A DNA stretch of 16,292 nt from Clostridiales bacterium. GTDB taxonomy: Bacteria; Bacillota; Clostridia; Lachnospirales; Lachnospiraceae. Position 1 is the stretch's first letter, and each line of letters begins with the position of its first letter. The translations under genes and the position numbers were made by a program. Shown here in pieces: positions 1 to 7,724 of this stretch. Below the pieces are notes generated by a model, which saw only the letters and a program-made list of their open reading frames with translations, ran no database searches and was not told the origin of the DNA. Where the stretch lies: contig DXXQ01000088.1 of NCBI GenBank assembly GCA_019416265.1, positions 1 through 16,292 of the forward strand. Direction: 5' to 3'.

Positions 1-1556
1 CTGTAGTTACGTACGCAAACATGCGTGGAATAAGATCTGTTGACCGTATTGTGGAATTATGCGAAAGAGACCTTGCGTTTATCTGGCTTACCAAAGGACA
101 GAAACCAAGGCGGGATGCATTTTATGAATTCAAGAATAAAAAACTAACCGCTGATGTATTGGATGAACTGAACTATCAGTTTCTTCGTCGTCTGCAAAAA
201 GAAGGATTCCTTACCTTAAAGTCTCTTTTTATTGATGGAACAAAAATAGAAGCCAATGCAAACCGCTATACGTTTGTATGGAGAGGAACACTTAACTACC
301 ATCTTGCAGGATTATTAGACACCATTGATTCGTTGTATCAGCAGTATAATGTTCTGATTGATAAAAATGAATATGGCATCAAATATAAGATTCCCCGTGC
401 TCATATGTTTGTGATCGAAGGAATGGAGAAAGTAAGGGATATCATTGAAAAGAACCGGAAACGAAAACTGACAAAACATAAAAAGTTATCCAATAATACA
501 ATCATCGAGATTGACAACAGTTCTCCGTTAGATATTCTGAAACTCCAGAAAAATCTGATCCAGATTGCGGAACAGGAACACATTACGTTTGTTTATGGAA
601 AAGGAAAGAAAAAACCGGAGATCCAGCAGCTGTATGAAGAACTGGAAAGCTGCGGTGAACGTCTCATGGGATATAAAGAGTGTTTTGAGATCATGGGAAA
701 GGACCGGAACAGTTATTCCAAAACAGATTTAGAAGCCACATTTATGAGAATGAAGGAAGACCACATGCGGAATGGACAATTGAAAGCAGCATATAATGTT
801 CAGATAGCAGTGGAGAACTATTTTATTGTTCAGGCTTATGTAAGTAATGACCGCACAGACTATAACACCCTGATCCCGGTCTTGGAGAAACATAAAAATG
901 CATTTGGAGATATCCTGGAAGAAGTTACGGCAGACAGTGGCTATTGCAGCGAGAAAAATCTTCTGTATTTAAAAAATAACAAAATATCCAGTTACATCAA
1001 ACTGCAGGATCATGAAAAACGGAAAACACGTGCTTATAAAGAAGATATCGGAAAGTATTACAACATGAAAACGCAGATGTTCGAGGATGAACTCTATTAT
1101 GTCTGCCATGACGGAAGAGAACTTCATCATATCGGAACAGAAACAAAACAACAGGCTGATTATACACAGACTTATGAAGTGTATGGATGTGCTGATTGCA
1201 GCGGCTGCGAACATAAAGCGAAATGTCTTTATAAGTATAATGCAGAAAAAGATACTGACAAAAATAAGATCATGAAGATCAATGAGCAGTGGGAAACCCT
1301 GAAAGAAGAATCCCATGGAAACATCCAAAGTGAGAAAGGGATTTTAAACCGTCAGATCCGTTCCATTCAGACAGAGGGACATTTTGGAGACATCAAAGAA
1401 AATGACAGTTTTCGCCGGTTTAATTACCGAACAGCAGAAAAAGTATATAAAGAATTCATGCTGTATGCGATCGGAAGAAATATAAACAAATATCACCGTT
1501 TTCTTCATGATAAAATTCAAAAATTTGAAGGGAAAACCGAAGAAAAGACTGCTTAG
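1..1556 (+). CDS. IS1182-family DDE transposase, 5'-truncated by window edge
   Basis: Cut-and-paste transposase of an insertion sequence. The reading frame is open from base 1, before the first ATG at 21, and the residues upstream of that ATG (VVTYAN) continue the conserved helical N-terminal region of IS1182 transposases. The true start is therefore outside the window and the ATG at 21 is internal. Counting from that ATG, the DDE catalytic residues are plausibly D72 (in IDGTKIEANANRY), D305 (in TADSGY) and E452 (in QTEGHFGDIKE). A cysteine cluster (CADCSGCEHKAKC) precedes the last one, as is usual in this family. The C-terminal RTAEKVYKEFMLYAIGRN helix is also typical. No frameshift or internal stop is visible, so it could be active if the missing N-terminus is intact. 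The left end of the element is not in the window, so terminal inverted repeats cannot be paired. The family call is from motif recognition. Confidence 0.88.
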   Translation, partial: VVTYANMRGIRSVDRIVELCERDLAFIWLTKGQKPRRDAFYEFKNKKLTADVLDELNYQFLRRLQKEGFLTLKSLFIDGTKIEANANRYTFVWRGTLNYHLAGLLDTIDSLYQQYNVLIDKNEYGIKYKIPRAHMFVIEGMEKVRDIIEKNRKRKLTKHKKLSNNTIIEIDNSSPLDILKLQKNLIQIAEQEHITFVYGKGKKKPEIQQLYEELESCGERLMGYKECFEIMGKDRNSYSKTDLEATFMRMKEDHMRNGQLKAAYNVQIAVENYFIVQAYVSNDRTDYNTLIPVLEKHKNAFGDILEEVTADSGYCSEKNLLYLKNNKISSYIKLQDHEKRKTRAYKEDIGKYYNMKTQMFEDELYYVCHDGRELHHIGTETKQQADYTQTYEVYGCADCSGCEHKAKCLYKYNAEKDTDKNKIMKINEQWETLKEESHGNIQSEKGILNRQIRSIQTEGHFGDIKENDSFRRFNYRTAEKVYKEFMLYAIGRNINKYHRFLHDKIQKFEGKTEEKTA

Positions 1557-1622
1557 AAAAAAGAGTGCTTTCGAAAATGCAGTTGAGGGGTCTTTGCGCC
1601 CTAAAATACATATAAAAAAGAA

Positions 1623-1689
1623 AAAATAAGAATCTCCCATAGATGATCAGGTATAAGAAACACTGATTTCTACGGGAGATTCTTATTTT
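1623..1689. repeat. Long near-perfect hairpin downstream of transposase, possible terminator
   Basis: Bases 1623-1638 are perfectly complementary to 1674-1689 (16 bp). After one mismatch the stem continues with 1640-1643 pairing 1669-1672 and 1646-1650 pairing 1663-1667, leaving a loop of about 12 nt. The right arm ends in TTATTTTA, so on + strand RNA it could end transposase transcription, and the A/T-rich base makes it potentially bidirectional. It is unusually long for a simple terminator. It might instead be a small mobile or extragenic palindromic element, or part of the insertion-sequence end. Confidence 0.6.
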
Positions 1690-1852
1690 AGGATTTAGAA
1701 GCTAAAAAACGGTATTTACCGACAGCCCCATTTTTATGAAAGCAGACATCTTCTTTCTTTTATGAACAATGATCATTTGGAATAATGATAATAGGAAAAG
1801 TAATTTTACAAGGGGAGTTTGGCTAAGGAGAAGGAGGAATTTTGCGTGATAA

Positions 1853-2047
1853 AAATGGGAAATTGTTCAGAATGCTTTGGCGCCCTGTGCCGATACATGG
1901 ACGAAATATGCAGAGGAAGAAAATCTTGAAAAGCTGTTTACACTGGCAGCCCGGGCTGCAGTGCAGGGGGCAAAAAACACAGAAAAAATCTCTGCGAGAA
2001 TGGGCCGTACATACAGACGGCCGGGCAGCTCTGTACAGGAAAGACAT
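1853..2047 (+). pseudogene. Probable 3' remnant of a DhaL-domain (dihydroxyacetone kinase) gene
   Basis: The frame opened after the TAA at 1850 reads NALAPCADTW, then LFTLAARAAVQGAKNT and EKISARMGRTY (to about 2014). This resembles the C-terminal part of DhaL / PF02734 domains, which carry DALAP, an alanine-rich helix, GAEATxxM-A-GRA and then a GERSxGxxDPGA tail. The tail is not recognisable here and the upstream GDKTM segment is scrambled, so frameshifts or deletions are likely. There is no credible start, although AGGAGG at 1832-1837 precedes a TTG at 1842 in another frame. I read it as a decayed gene end, perhaps linked to rearrangement around the nearby insertion sequence. The similarity is from memory of the family; a chance open frame cannot be excluded. 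Confidence 0.45.
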
Positions 2048-2093
2048 TATCGTAAAGAGAGGAATAGAACGCTTTATTTCCCCAATATAATGG

Positions 2094-2122
2094 TTTTAGC
2101 CTTAAAAATCCTGTGTTATACT
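2094..2122 (+). promoter_or_regulatory. Sigma-A type promoter for AIM24-family gene
   Basis: TATACT at 2117-2122 is preceded by TG at 2114-2115, giving an extended -10 (TGTTATACT). A weak -35 candidate, TTTTAG, lies at 2094-2099 with a 17-bp spacer. The expected transcript would start near 2129, leaving a leader of about 40 nt before the ATG at 2168. Its position inside the long open frame argues that translation starts at 2168. Confidence 0.5.
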
Positions 2123-2167
2123 TTGGCTATAAAAAAACACATGATTTTTTCAGGAAAGGATGAGAAT

Positions 2168-3004
2168 ATGAGGATTATAAATTTACAGAATGAAAACAGA
2201 AGGTTTGTCAAAAGCGTTGAAAATTTCCATGTCCTGGAATATACACAGGATGCCAGCGTGTCCCCGATGAATGCGGTAAATGAATATTTCATGAGCAGGA
2301 TGAATGTCAGAAGAAGGCAGGTGGTCATTGAGGTAAACAAGAATCACTCTGCAACGATTCAGGCAGGCTCGATGCAGTGGATGGCCGGACATGTGCAGGC
2401 AACAACAGGGGTGAAGGGAATCGGTGACTTTTTCGGAAAAGCGATCAAAGGAGCCATGACCAAAGAGTCTGTCGTAAAACCGGAATATACGGGGGAAGGG
2501 TATCTTGTTCTTGAACCTACTTATAAATATATTATCCTGGAAGATATGGCAAAATGGGGAACTGCGGGAATGACAATGGAAGACGGACTGTTTCTTGCCT
2601 GTGACTCCGGTGTGAGAAGTAAGGTTGTGGCAAGAAAATCCATTTCTTCCGTAGCTTTGGGAGGAGAGGGATTGTTCAATCTCAGTCTTTCAGGAAGCGG
2701 AGTGGTGGCTCTGGAATGCAATGTTCCGGAGGAGGAGCTTATAGAGATTGAGCTGGAGAACGACGAATTGAAAATCGACGGAAACCTGGCTGTCTGCTGG
2801 TCCTCAAATCTTGATTTCACGGTAGAACGTACCACGAAAACCCTGGTAGGATCCGCAGTCAGCGGAGAAGGTCTTGTGAATGTATATCGGGGAACAGGAA
2901 GGGTTCTGATGTGTCCGGTTGCACCGACGAGCTCACTTTATGAAGCTGTCAATACCATAGATGCCAAGGCTGCGGCAAGGGACAGCAATACCTTCGGCCA
3001 GTAA
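2168..3004 (+). CDS. AIM24-family (DUF124/TIGR00266-like) protein
   Basis: A 278-aa protein of the AIM24 beta-sandwich family, whose bacterial members have no settled biochemical role (the yeast namesake is mitochondrial). Family marks are AGSMQWMAGHVQ (AG-M--M-G motif), the following GIGDFFGKAIKG segment, YTGEGYLVLEP, and GGEGLFNLSLSGSGVVALE, which matches the conserved GGEGLF--L-G-G-V. There is no signal peptide and no membrane segment, so it is probably cytoplasmic. The ATG at 2168 is chosen because AGGAAAGGA lies at 2152-2160, seven bases upstream, and a promoter sits just before it. The frame stays open back to a TTG at 1877, which would give 375 aa, but that extension has DhaL-like rather than AIM24-like sequence. 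It stands alone, between its own promoter and terminator. Function unknown. Confidence 0.85.
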   Translation: MRIINLQNENRRFVKSVENFHVLEYTQDASVSPMNAVNEYFMSRMNVRRRQVVIEVNKNHSATIQAGSMQWMAGHVQATTGVKGIGDFFGKAIKGAMTKESVVKPEYTGEGYLVLEPTYKYIILEDMAKWGTAGMTMEDGLFLACDSGVRSKVVARKSISSVALGGEGLFNLSLSGSGVVALECNVPEEELIEIELENDELKIDGNLAVCWSSNLDFTVERTTKTLVGSAVSGEGLVNVYRGTGRVLMCPVAPTSSLYEAVNTIDAKAAARDSNTFGQ

Positions 3005-3064
3005 AAAAATCCTCCTGTAGAAAACACAGGCAGCAGGAGTTATAGATATATTTTGAGAAATCAG

Positions 3065-3096
3065 CGGGACTGCCCTAAGGGGCAGTTCTGTTTTTT
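3065..3096 (+). terminator. Rho-independent terminator after AIM24-family gene
   Basis: An 11-bp stem (3065-3075 with 3080-3090, including two G-U pairs) closes a 4-nt TAAG loop and is followed by six T at 3091-3096. A second, weaker hairpin just upstream pairs CTCCTG (3012-3017) with CAGGAG (3034-3039). Confidence 0.88.
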
Positions 3097-3126
3097 CGAT
3101 AAATTTTTCTTTTATTCAAATTTATA

Positions 3127-3155
3127 ATGCCAATTCTTAAAATATATAGTATACT
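3127..3155 (+). promoter_or_regulatory. Sigma-A type promoter for diguanylate cyclase operon
   Basis: ATGCCA at 3127-3132 (4 of 6 to the -35 consensus) and TATACT at 3150-3155 are separated by 17 bp, immediately after the preceding terminator. The implied leader is about 75 nt and AT-rich. Confidence 0.55.
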
Positions 3156-3238
3156 GATAGTGTTACAGGGAATTGTTTTTTTCCCTCTGAAAATAATATT
3201 TTTTTAATGAAAAAAATAAAAAACAGGGTGAATCGTAC

Positions 3239-5107
3239 ATGAAAAACAAAGAGAGAAAAAAATATATTTTAGTTTTTTTGCTTGCCATAGGAATTATACT
3301 TTATATCGGTTTTGTGCTGTCGGATTTTTACGGTGAAATACAGCAGCGGGTATACAACAAGCAGATTGAAACCATGAAGGAACTTTCCATGCAGGGAAGC
3401 GCAGTGGTTGAAAAGAAGCTGGAAGGCTATATCAATACCTTATATGGTCTGGCGGAATACCTTCATGAAGAAGAAATTGCAGATGCCTCAAATATCAAGA
3501 GGCTGAATGAGTTTCTTACGAAGAAAGAAATCGGTTTTCAGAGAATGGGAATTGCAGATGAGAAGGGAAATGCAAGGATCACCAACGGCCAGACTCTTGA
3601 TATCAGTGACAGGGAGTATTTTCAGACCTGTATGAAGGAAAAGCGGGGAGCCTCGGAAATCCGGCATTCCGAACTGACTGACAAGCAGATATGTATCATT
3701 GCAGTTCCTATACTGAATAATGAAAAAGAATCCATGGGTGTTATTTACGGGGTTGTGGAAACAGATGTTTTCAATATTTATGATAATACGATCCTGGAGG
3801 ATGAGGAACAGTATATTCAGGTCGTAGATCTGGATGGAAAATATATCTTAAAAGAAGAATCCAGTCTGATCGGAAAAAGAGAGAATATTTTTGACGGGAT
3901 CAACAGCGTAAAAAGCCAGAAAAGCGCGGAGGAGATTAAGGAACTGATCCAAAACGAAGAACAGGTATATACGGAGATCACAGATGGAGAATCCCATGAG
4001 ATCGCGTATTTCACCCCTCTGAAGCTGAACGACTGGTGTGTAGTTACTGTAGTTGACTATTCGGAGGTCACAGACGAGGTGAAGTACATTCTGGGCAATG
4101 ACGCTTATATTATGGTCTTAAAAGTAATCGGAGTGATCTTCCTTCTGTTTCTGATGATCATTTACCATTTCTGGATGGAGCGGAAAAGAATCCGCACACT
4201 GAATGAAAAGCTGATACTGGATGAGAGGATCGTACAGATTGCTTCAGAGAAAACAGGTTTTGCGATTTTGAGCTATGAGATTAAATCAAAACAGCTTCGA
4301 TTTATCAGCAATACACTTCTGGACATGGAATTCCCCAAACAGATAGACAATGCTCCGGTGGAATTTATGAAGTATGTACCGGATGACGAAATGCTGAAAG
4401 AGCAGCTTCGAAGAATTTTTATCAGCATGGAACAGGACAGGGGAAAAAGAGAGTTTCCTCTTGCGTTCATGAGAAACGGAGAAATGATTTATCTGAATCT
4501 TCAGCTTACAACCATGGAGGGACAGGACGGGGAGGCCCGCAAATGCATCGGTGTGCTGGAAGATGATGCGGAGGAACAGCAGCTTCGGGATAAGGCCGAC
4601 AGAGATCCTCTGACAGGCCTTTATAACAGGGGAAGGGCGATAGAGGAAATTGAGAAATACCTGGCATCCTCAGAGCTTTCAAAAGGAGTTTCCCATGTAT
4701 ATATGATCCTGGATGTGGATAATTTTAAGACCCTGAACGATACCCTGGGACACCAGATGGGGGATAAGGCACTTCTGGATGTAGCGGAAATTTTAAAGCA
4801 TCATTTCAGGGAATATGATATTTTATGCCGTCTGGGCGGCGATGAATTCCTGGTATTTATGAAGAATATTCCGGAAAAGGCGGTCTGCCGGAATGTGACC
4901 AGTCTCTTAAAGAAGCTGGAACTGACTTATTCAGCGGAAGGAGTGTCCGTGGAGATTACAGCTTCCGCAGGAGTTGCGCTTGTATCAGACTTGACAATGA
5001 GCTTCCAGGAAATGTACCGGAGGGCGGATACCGCGCTCTATCAGGTAAAAAAAGATACGAAAAACAGTTTTCATATCTATGAAAAACAGGGACAAACGAA
5101 TGAATGA
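3239..5107 (+). CDS. Membrane diguanylate cyclase: dCache sensor, PAS-like, GGDEF
   Basis: A 622-aa inner-membrane sensor predicted to make c-di-GMP from two GTP. TM1 is about residues 9-30. The extracytoplasmic dCache-type ligand domain is about 35-285, with the family's DREYF signature at 124-128 and a later IAVPI strand. TM2 is about 291-313. A PAS-like cytoplasmic domain (about 335-450) leads to the GGDEF domain (about 455-615). RDPLTGLYNR opens that domain, and the active loop is a canonical GGDEF at 533-537. The RxxD inhibitory site (REYD, 524-527) is exactly five residues before GGDEF, so product feedback inhibition is likely. No EAL or HD-GYP domain is present. The ATG at 3239 follows AGGGTG at 3225-3230. 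The TGA stop overlaps the ATG of the AraC-GH39 gene (ATGA, 5104-5107), implying translational coupling. The ligand is unknown; Cache domains commonly bind amino acids, organic acids or similar small molecules. Confidence 0.92.
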   Translation: MKNKERKKYILVFLLAIGIILYIGFVLSDFYGEIQQRVYNKQIETMKELSMQGSAVVEKKLEGYINTLYGLAEYLHEEEIADASNIKRLNEFLTKKEIGFQRMGIADEKGNARITNGQTLDISDREYFQTCMKEKRGASEIRHSELTDKQICIIAVPILNNEKESMGVIYGVVETDVFNIYDNTILEDEEQYIQVVDLDGKYILKEESSLIGKRENIFDGINSVKSQKSAEEIKELIQNEEQVYTEITDGESHEIAYFTPLKLNDWCVVTVVDYSEVTDEVKYILGNDAYIMVLKVIGVIFLLFLMIIYHFWMERKRIRTLNEKLILDERIVQIASEKTGFAILSYEIKSKQLRFISNTLLDMEFPKQIDNAPVEFMKYVPDDEMLKEQLRRIFISMEQDRGKREFPLAFMRNGEMIYLNLQLTTMEGQDGEARKCIGVLEDDAEEQQLRDKADRDPLTGLYNRGRAIEEIEKYLASSELSKGVSHVYMILDVDNFKTLNDTLGHQMGDKALLDVAEILKHHFREYDILCRLGGDEFLVFMKNIPEKAVCRNVTSLLKKLELTYSAEGVSVEITASAGVALVSDLTMSFQEMYRRADTALYQVKKDTKNSFHIYEKQGQTNE

Positions 5108-7566
5108 CTATGAAAAAAATAAACGAAAAAGAAAAGCAGGAAGAATTTTGGTTTGGCCTTCTTAGAAAAGGAGACCTGCAGGAGTTTTGGAGTCCTCAGA
5201 TTAAGGTACTGTTTCTCTTAAAGGGTTCCGGGCAGATTCATTTCACAAATATGAAAACAGTATATACGGTAAAGGAAGAAGATATTTTCGTTATCAACAG
5301 TTTTGAGATGTGGAATCTGGAGCTGGAGGAAAATGCGGCGGCGCTTTCTTTTTCCATATCCTTAAGATTTGCTTCTGCCGTGAATCCGGAGCTTCTGAAA
5401 TATCCGATCAACTGCCGTTCCTTTCTGTATGGAGAGGAAGAACAGGAATCCTTTGATGCCCTGAGAATCGATTTTGCAAAAGCTTTTAAGGCACAGTACA
5501 AAAGCGACAATCAGCCGCCGGCCCATTTTAACAGTAAGGCAGTGGCGCTTCTCGAGGATCTGGTCAGGTACTTTCTTGACAGAAATCAGGTGTCAGCCAG
5601 CAGAGGAACCATGGAAGCGCTGAAACCGGCGATCAGCTATATCCAGTCCCATTACAGGGAAAATATCACCCTTGAAAACCTGGTGGAGGAAACATTTCTC
5701 AGCAGAACCTACATTTCAAGGAGCTTTACCAAATATTTCGGAATTTCCTTCACGGATTATGTGACCCTCTTGCGGGTTGCCTGCGCAGGAAGAATGCTTC
5801 AGGGGAAAAGCACCATTTCAGAGATTGCCTTTGAGAGCGGCTTTCCCAATGTCAATGCCATGATCCAGGCCTTTAAACGTCATTGGGGGATCACGCCTGG
5901 AGAATATCGGAAAAAACAAAGATCAAAGGGAAATGCTGACGGGAAAGAAAATGATTTCCATGAAAATGAAACAGGAGGTATGTTTGCCTCTTTGATGAAG
6001 TTTGCCGCAAAAACAGTGGAAGCAGAGCCTGCAGTTGTGAATATGAAGGAAATCTGCGTGGAACCGGGCGGCAGAAAACAGAGAGTGACTCCTCACTGGA
6101 AGAGGATACTCAACGCCGGCTATGCCAGAAGCGTGGTTGACGGGACAGTACAGCGGGAGATCCGTTATCTGAAAGAAAAGGTGGGATTTGAGTATATCCG
6201 TCTGAAGGGGATACTGGATGATGACATGTGCCTTTTGAGAAGGGATATGAACGGGAAGATTATTGTAAATTATGCTTATATTGACGAGACGCTGGACTTT
6301 ATTCTTTCCGTGGGGGCGAAGCCCATGGTGGAGCTTGGCTGTATGCCCGGACTGCTTGCGCAAAATCCGACCCTTTCCTCCATGCGGAGAGGAATCTATG
6401 GCGTTCCGTCTGATATAGAGAAATGGAAGGAATTGATCGGCGGGCTGATGGAGCATCTGGTGAGCCGTTATACAAAAGAGCGGGTCCGCCAGTGGCTGTT
6501 TGCACCGTGGATCCCGCCGGACTTTACGGAATTCGGCTTGTGCAGTCTGACAGAATATGAAGAAATCTATGCGGCATCCTGCAATGTCATAAAAACGATA
6601 GATCCTAATTTTCTCGTTACCGGGCCGGGAACCACAGACCCGGAACGTTATCTGAAATGGTATCTGGATATGTGCAGGAGAAAAAACTGTCTGCCGGATG
6701 TGCTGACCTTCCGTTCCTTTGCAACGGGAACAGAAGAAGAAAAAGATGAGATGAATCTTATCGGCAACAATGAAAGCTTTCCACTGGCTGTGAGCGGCGA
6801 TGAAAACCTGATCCAAAACACGGTAAATAAAATAAGGTGCATTCTCAGGGAAGAAGGATTATCGGATATGCCTCTGATCCTGGAAGAATGGAGCAACAAT
6901 ATCTGGCAGAGAGATTTGTGCAATGACACCTGTTATAAATCGGCATATTTATTTAAAAACATTCTGGAAAATAATCAGGATTTAAACGGAATGGGATATT
7001 TTACCCTGAATGACAGGATTGACGAAGTACCCCCTTCTGCAGACACTTTTCACGGAGGATTCGGTCTTTTTACAAAAAACCATATTCCCAAAAGCGCCTG
7101 TCGGGCAATGGAGCTTCTCGGCCAGATGGGAGACAGACTTCTTGGCAGAGGGGAGGGGTATTATATCACCCGGTCTGAAGAAGAGATACAGATCTTTCTC
7201 TATAATTACAGCCATTATGATCTTTTATACCGTTACAGGCATGTGGTTAATATGAGCAAGACGAAGCGTTACAATGTTTTTGTTTCAAAAGAAGCGCAGG
7301 CGTTTTACATTCGTCTTGAGAACATGAAAAATGGGAGCTATCAGGTGCGCCGGTACAGCATCACCAGAGAAGGAGGCAGCAGCTATGACGCCTGGGTGAA
7401 AATGGGTGCGCCGGAGCCTCTTGACAGAGAGGAAGAAGAAATGCTCCGGGTTCTTTCCAGACCTTTATACCGAAGGGAAAACGTTGAGGTAAAAGACGGC
7501 ATTCTGGGAATCAAGGCAAGCCTGAACCCCCAGGATGTGTGTCTGATCAAGATAAAAATTTTGTGA
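5104..7566 (+). CDS. AraC-family regulator fused to GH39-like domain
   Basis: An 820-aa cytoplasmic regulator. Residues 1-165 form a cupin-like AraC N-terminal domain. Residues 175-272 are the AraC DNA-binding domain, with helix-turn-helix units near 190-209 (ITLENLVEETFLSRTYISRSF) and 237-258 (ISEIAFESGFPNVNAMIQAF), ending in ITPGEYRK. After a polar linker, about 310-815 resemble a GH39 beta-xylosidase-type fold (HWKRILNAGYA, GFEYIRLKGILDDDM, KPMVELGCMP). The usual acid/base motif W-N-E-P-(N/D)-(L/F) reads W469-I-P-P-D-F here, so the acid/base glutamate is lost. The nucleophile motif TEWNSS is kept in altered form as E595-W-S-N-N. I infer a sugar-sensing, probably non-hydrolytic module. It is translationally coupled to the diguanylate cyclase upstream and ends at a strong terminator. 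Likely targets are the adjacent GH3 and transporter promoters. An alternative start at 5110 would shorten it by two residues. Confidence 0.9.
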   Translation: MTMKKINEKEKQEEFWFGLLRKGDLQEFWSPQIKVLFLLKGSGQIHFTNMKTVYTVKEEDIFVINSFEMWNLELEENAAALSFSISLRFASAVNPELLKYPINCRSFLYGEEEQESFDALRIDFAKAFKAQYKSDNQPPAHFNSKAVALLEDLVRYFLDRNQVSASRGTMEALKPAISYIQSHYRENITLENLVEETFLSRTYISRSFTKYFGISFTDYVTLLRVACAGRMLQGKSTISEIAFESGFPNVNAMIQAFKRHWGITPGEYRKKQRSKGNADGKENDFHENETGGMFASLMKFAAKTVEAEPAVVNMKEICVEPGGRKQRVTPHWKRILNAGYARSVVDGTVQREIRYLKEKVGFEYIRLKGILDDDMCLLRRDMNGKIIVNYAYIDETLDFILSVGAKPMVELGCMPGLLAQNPTLSSMRRGIYGVPSDIEKWKELIGGLMEHLVSRYTKERVRQWLFAPWIPPDFTEFGLCSLTEYEEIYAASCNVIKTIDPNFLVTGPGTTDPERYLKWYLDMCRRKNCLPDVLTFRSFATGTEEEKDEMNLIGNNESFPLAVSGDENLIQNTVNKIRCILREEGLSDMPLILEEWSNNIWQRDLCNDTCYKSAYLFKNILENNQDLNGMGYFTLNDRIDEVPPSADTFHGGFGLFTKNHIPKSACRAMELLGQMGDRLLGRGEGYYITRSEEEIQIFLYNYSHYDLLYRYRHVVNMSKTKRYNVFVSKEAQAFYIRLENMKNGSYQVRRYSITREGGSSYDAWVKMGAPEPLDREEEEMLRVLSRPLYRRENVEVKDGILGIKASLNPQDVCLIKIKIL

Positions 7567-7572
7567 TAAAAA

Positions 7573-7612
7573 AGAGCAATAGTAAATGAAATCATTTATT
7601 ATTGCTTTTTTT
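7573..7612 (+). terminator. Rho-independent terminator of the regulator operon
   Basis: AGCAATAGTAAATG (7575-7588) pairs with CATTTATTATTGCT (7593-7606), with one G-U pair, closing a tight 4-nt loop. A run of seven T begins at 7606. It lies just after the AraC-GH39 stop and separates it from the GH3 promoter. Confidence 0.85.
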
Positions 7613-7657
7613 ATTGCGAAAATGTGCCCTTTTTCAGAGGGGTAAAAAGGGAACCAA

Positions 7658-7696
7658 AAAAAATGTACAAGAAAGATGTAAAAAATGTATAGAAAG
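7658..7696 (+). promoter_or_regulatory. Direct repeat, candidate activator site upstream of GH3
   Basis: AAAAAATGTACAAGAAAG (7658-7675) recurs as AAAAAATGTATAGAAAG (7680-7696), start to start 22 bp, about two helical turns. AraC-family activators typically bind such same-face direct repeats. The second copy ends 28 bp before the -10 box, overlapping the area where a -35 box would stand. The AraC-GH39 protein is the obvious candidate; that assignment is inference. Confidence 0.5.
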
Positions 7697-7724
7697 TCGG
7701 TAGAGGAAATGTGTCATTATTATC

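Larger units (their letters stand above)
1557..2167. other. 610-nt region without an intact gene
   Basis: Between the transposase stop and the AIM24-family start the window holds the long hairpin (1623-1689), about 160 nt of AT-rich sequence with no recognised feature, the probable DhaL remnant (1853-2047) and a sigma-A type promoter (about 2094-2122). Short open frames at 1842-2090 have no recognisable protein similarity and overlap the remnant in another frame. Confidence 0.6.

Noticed and set aside
1557..1622. Right terminal inverted repeat of the IS1182 element
   Set aside because: The left end is outside the window, so no repeat can be paired. The near-palindrome GCTTTCGAAAATGC at about 1566-1579 alone is not enough.
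1842..2090. 82-codon + strand frame starting TTG after AGGAGG
   Set aside because: The ribosome-binding-like site is suggestive, but the protein is not recognisable and the overlapping frame carries the DhaL-like similarity. Kept only as a note on the remnant.
5923..6816. 297-codon open frame on the minus strand
   Set aside because: It lies fully antisense to the GH39-like part of the AraC fusion and shows no domain or ribosome binding signal that I recognise.
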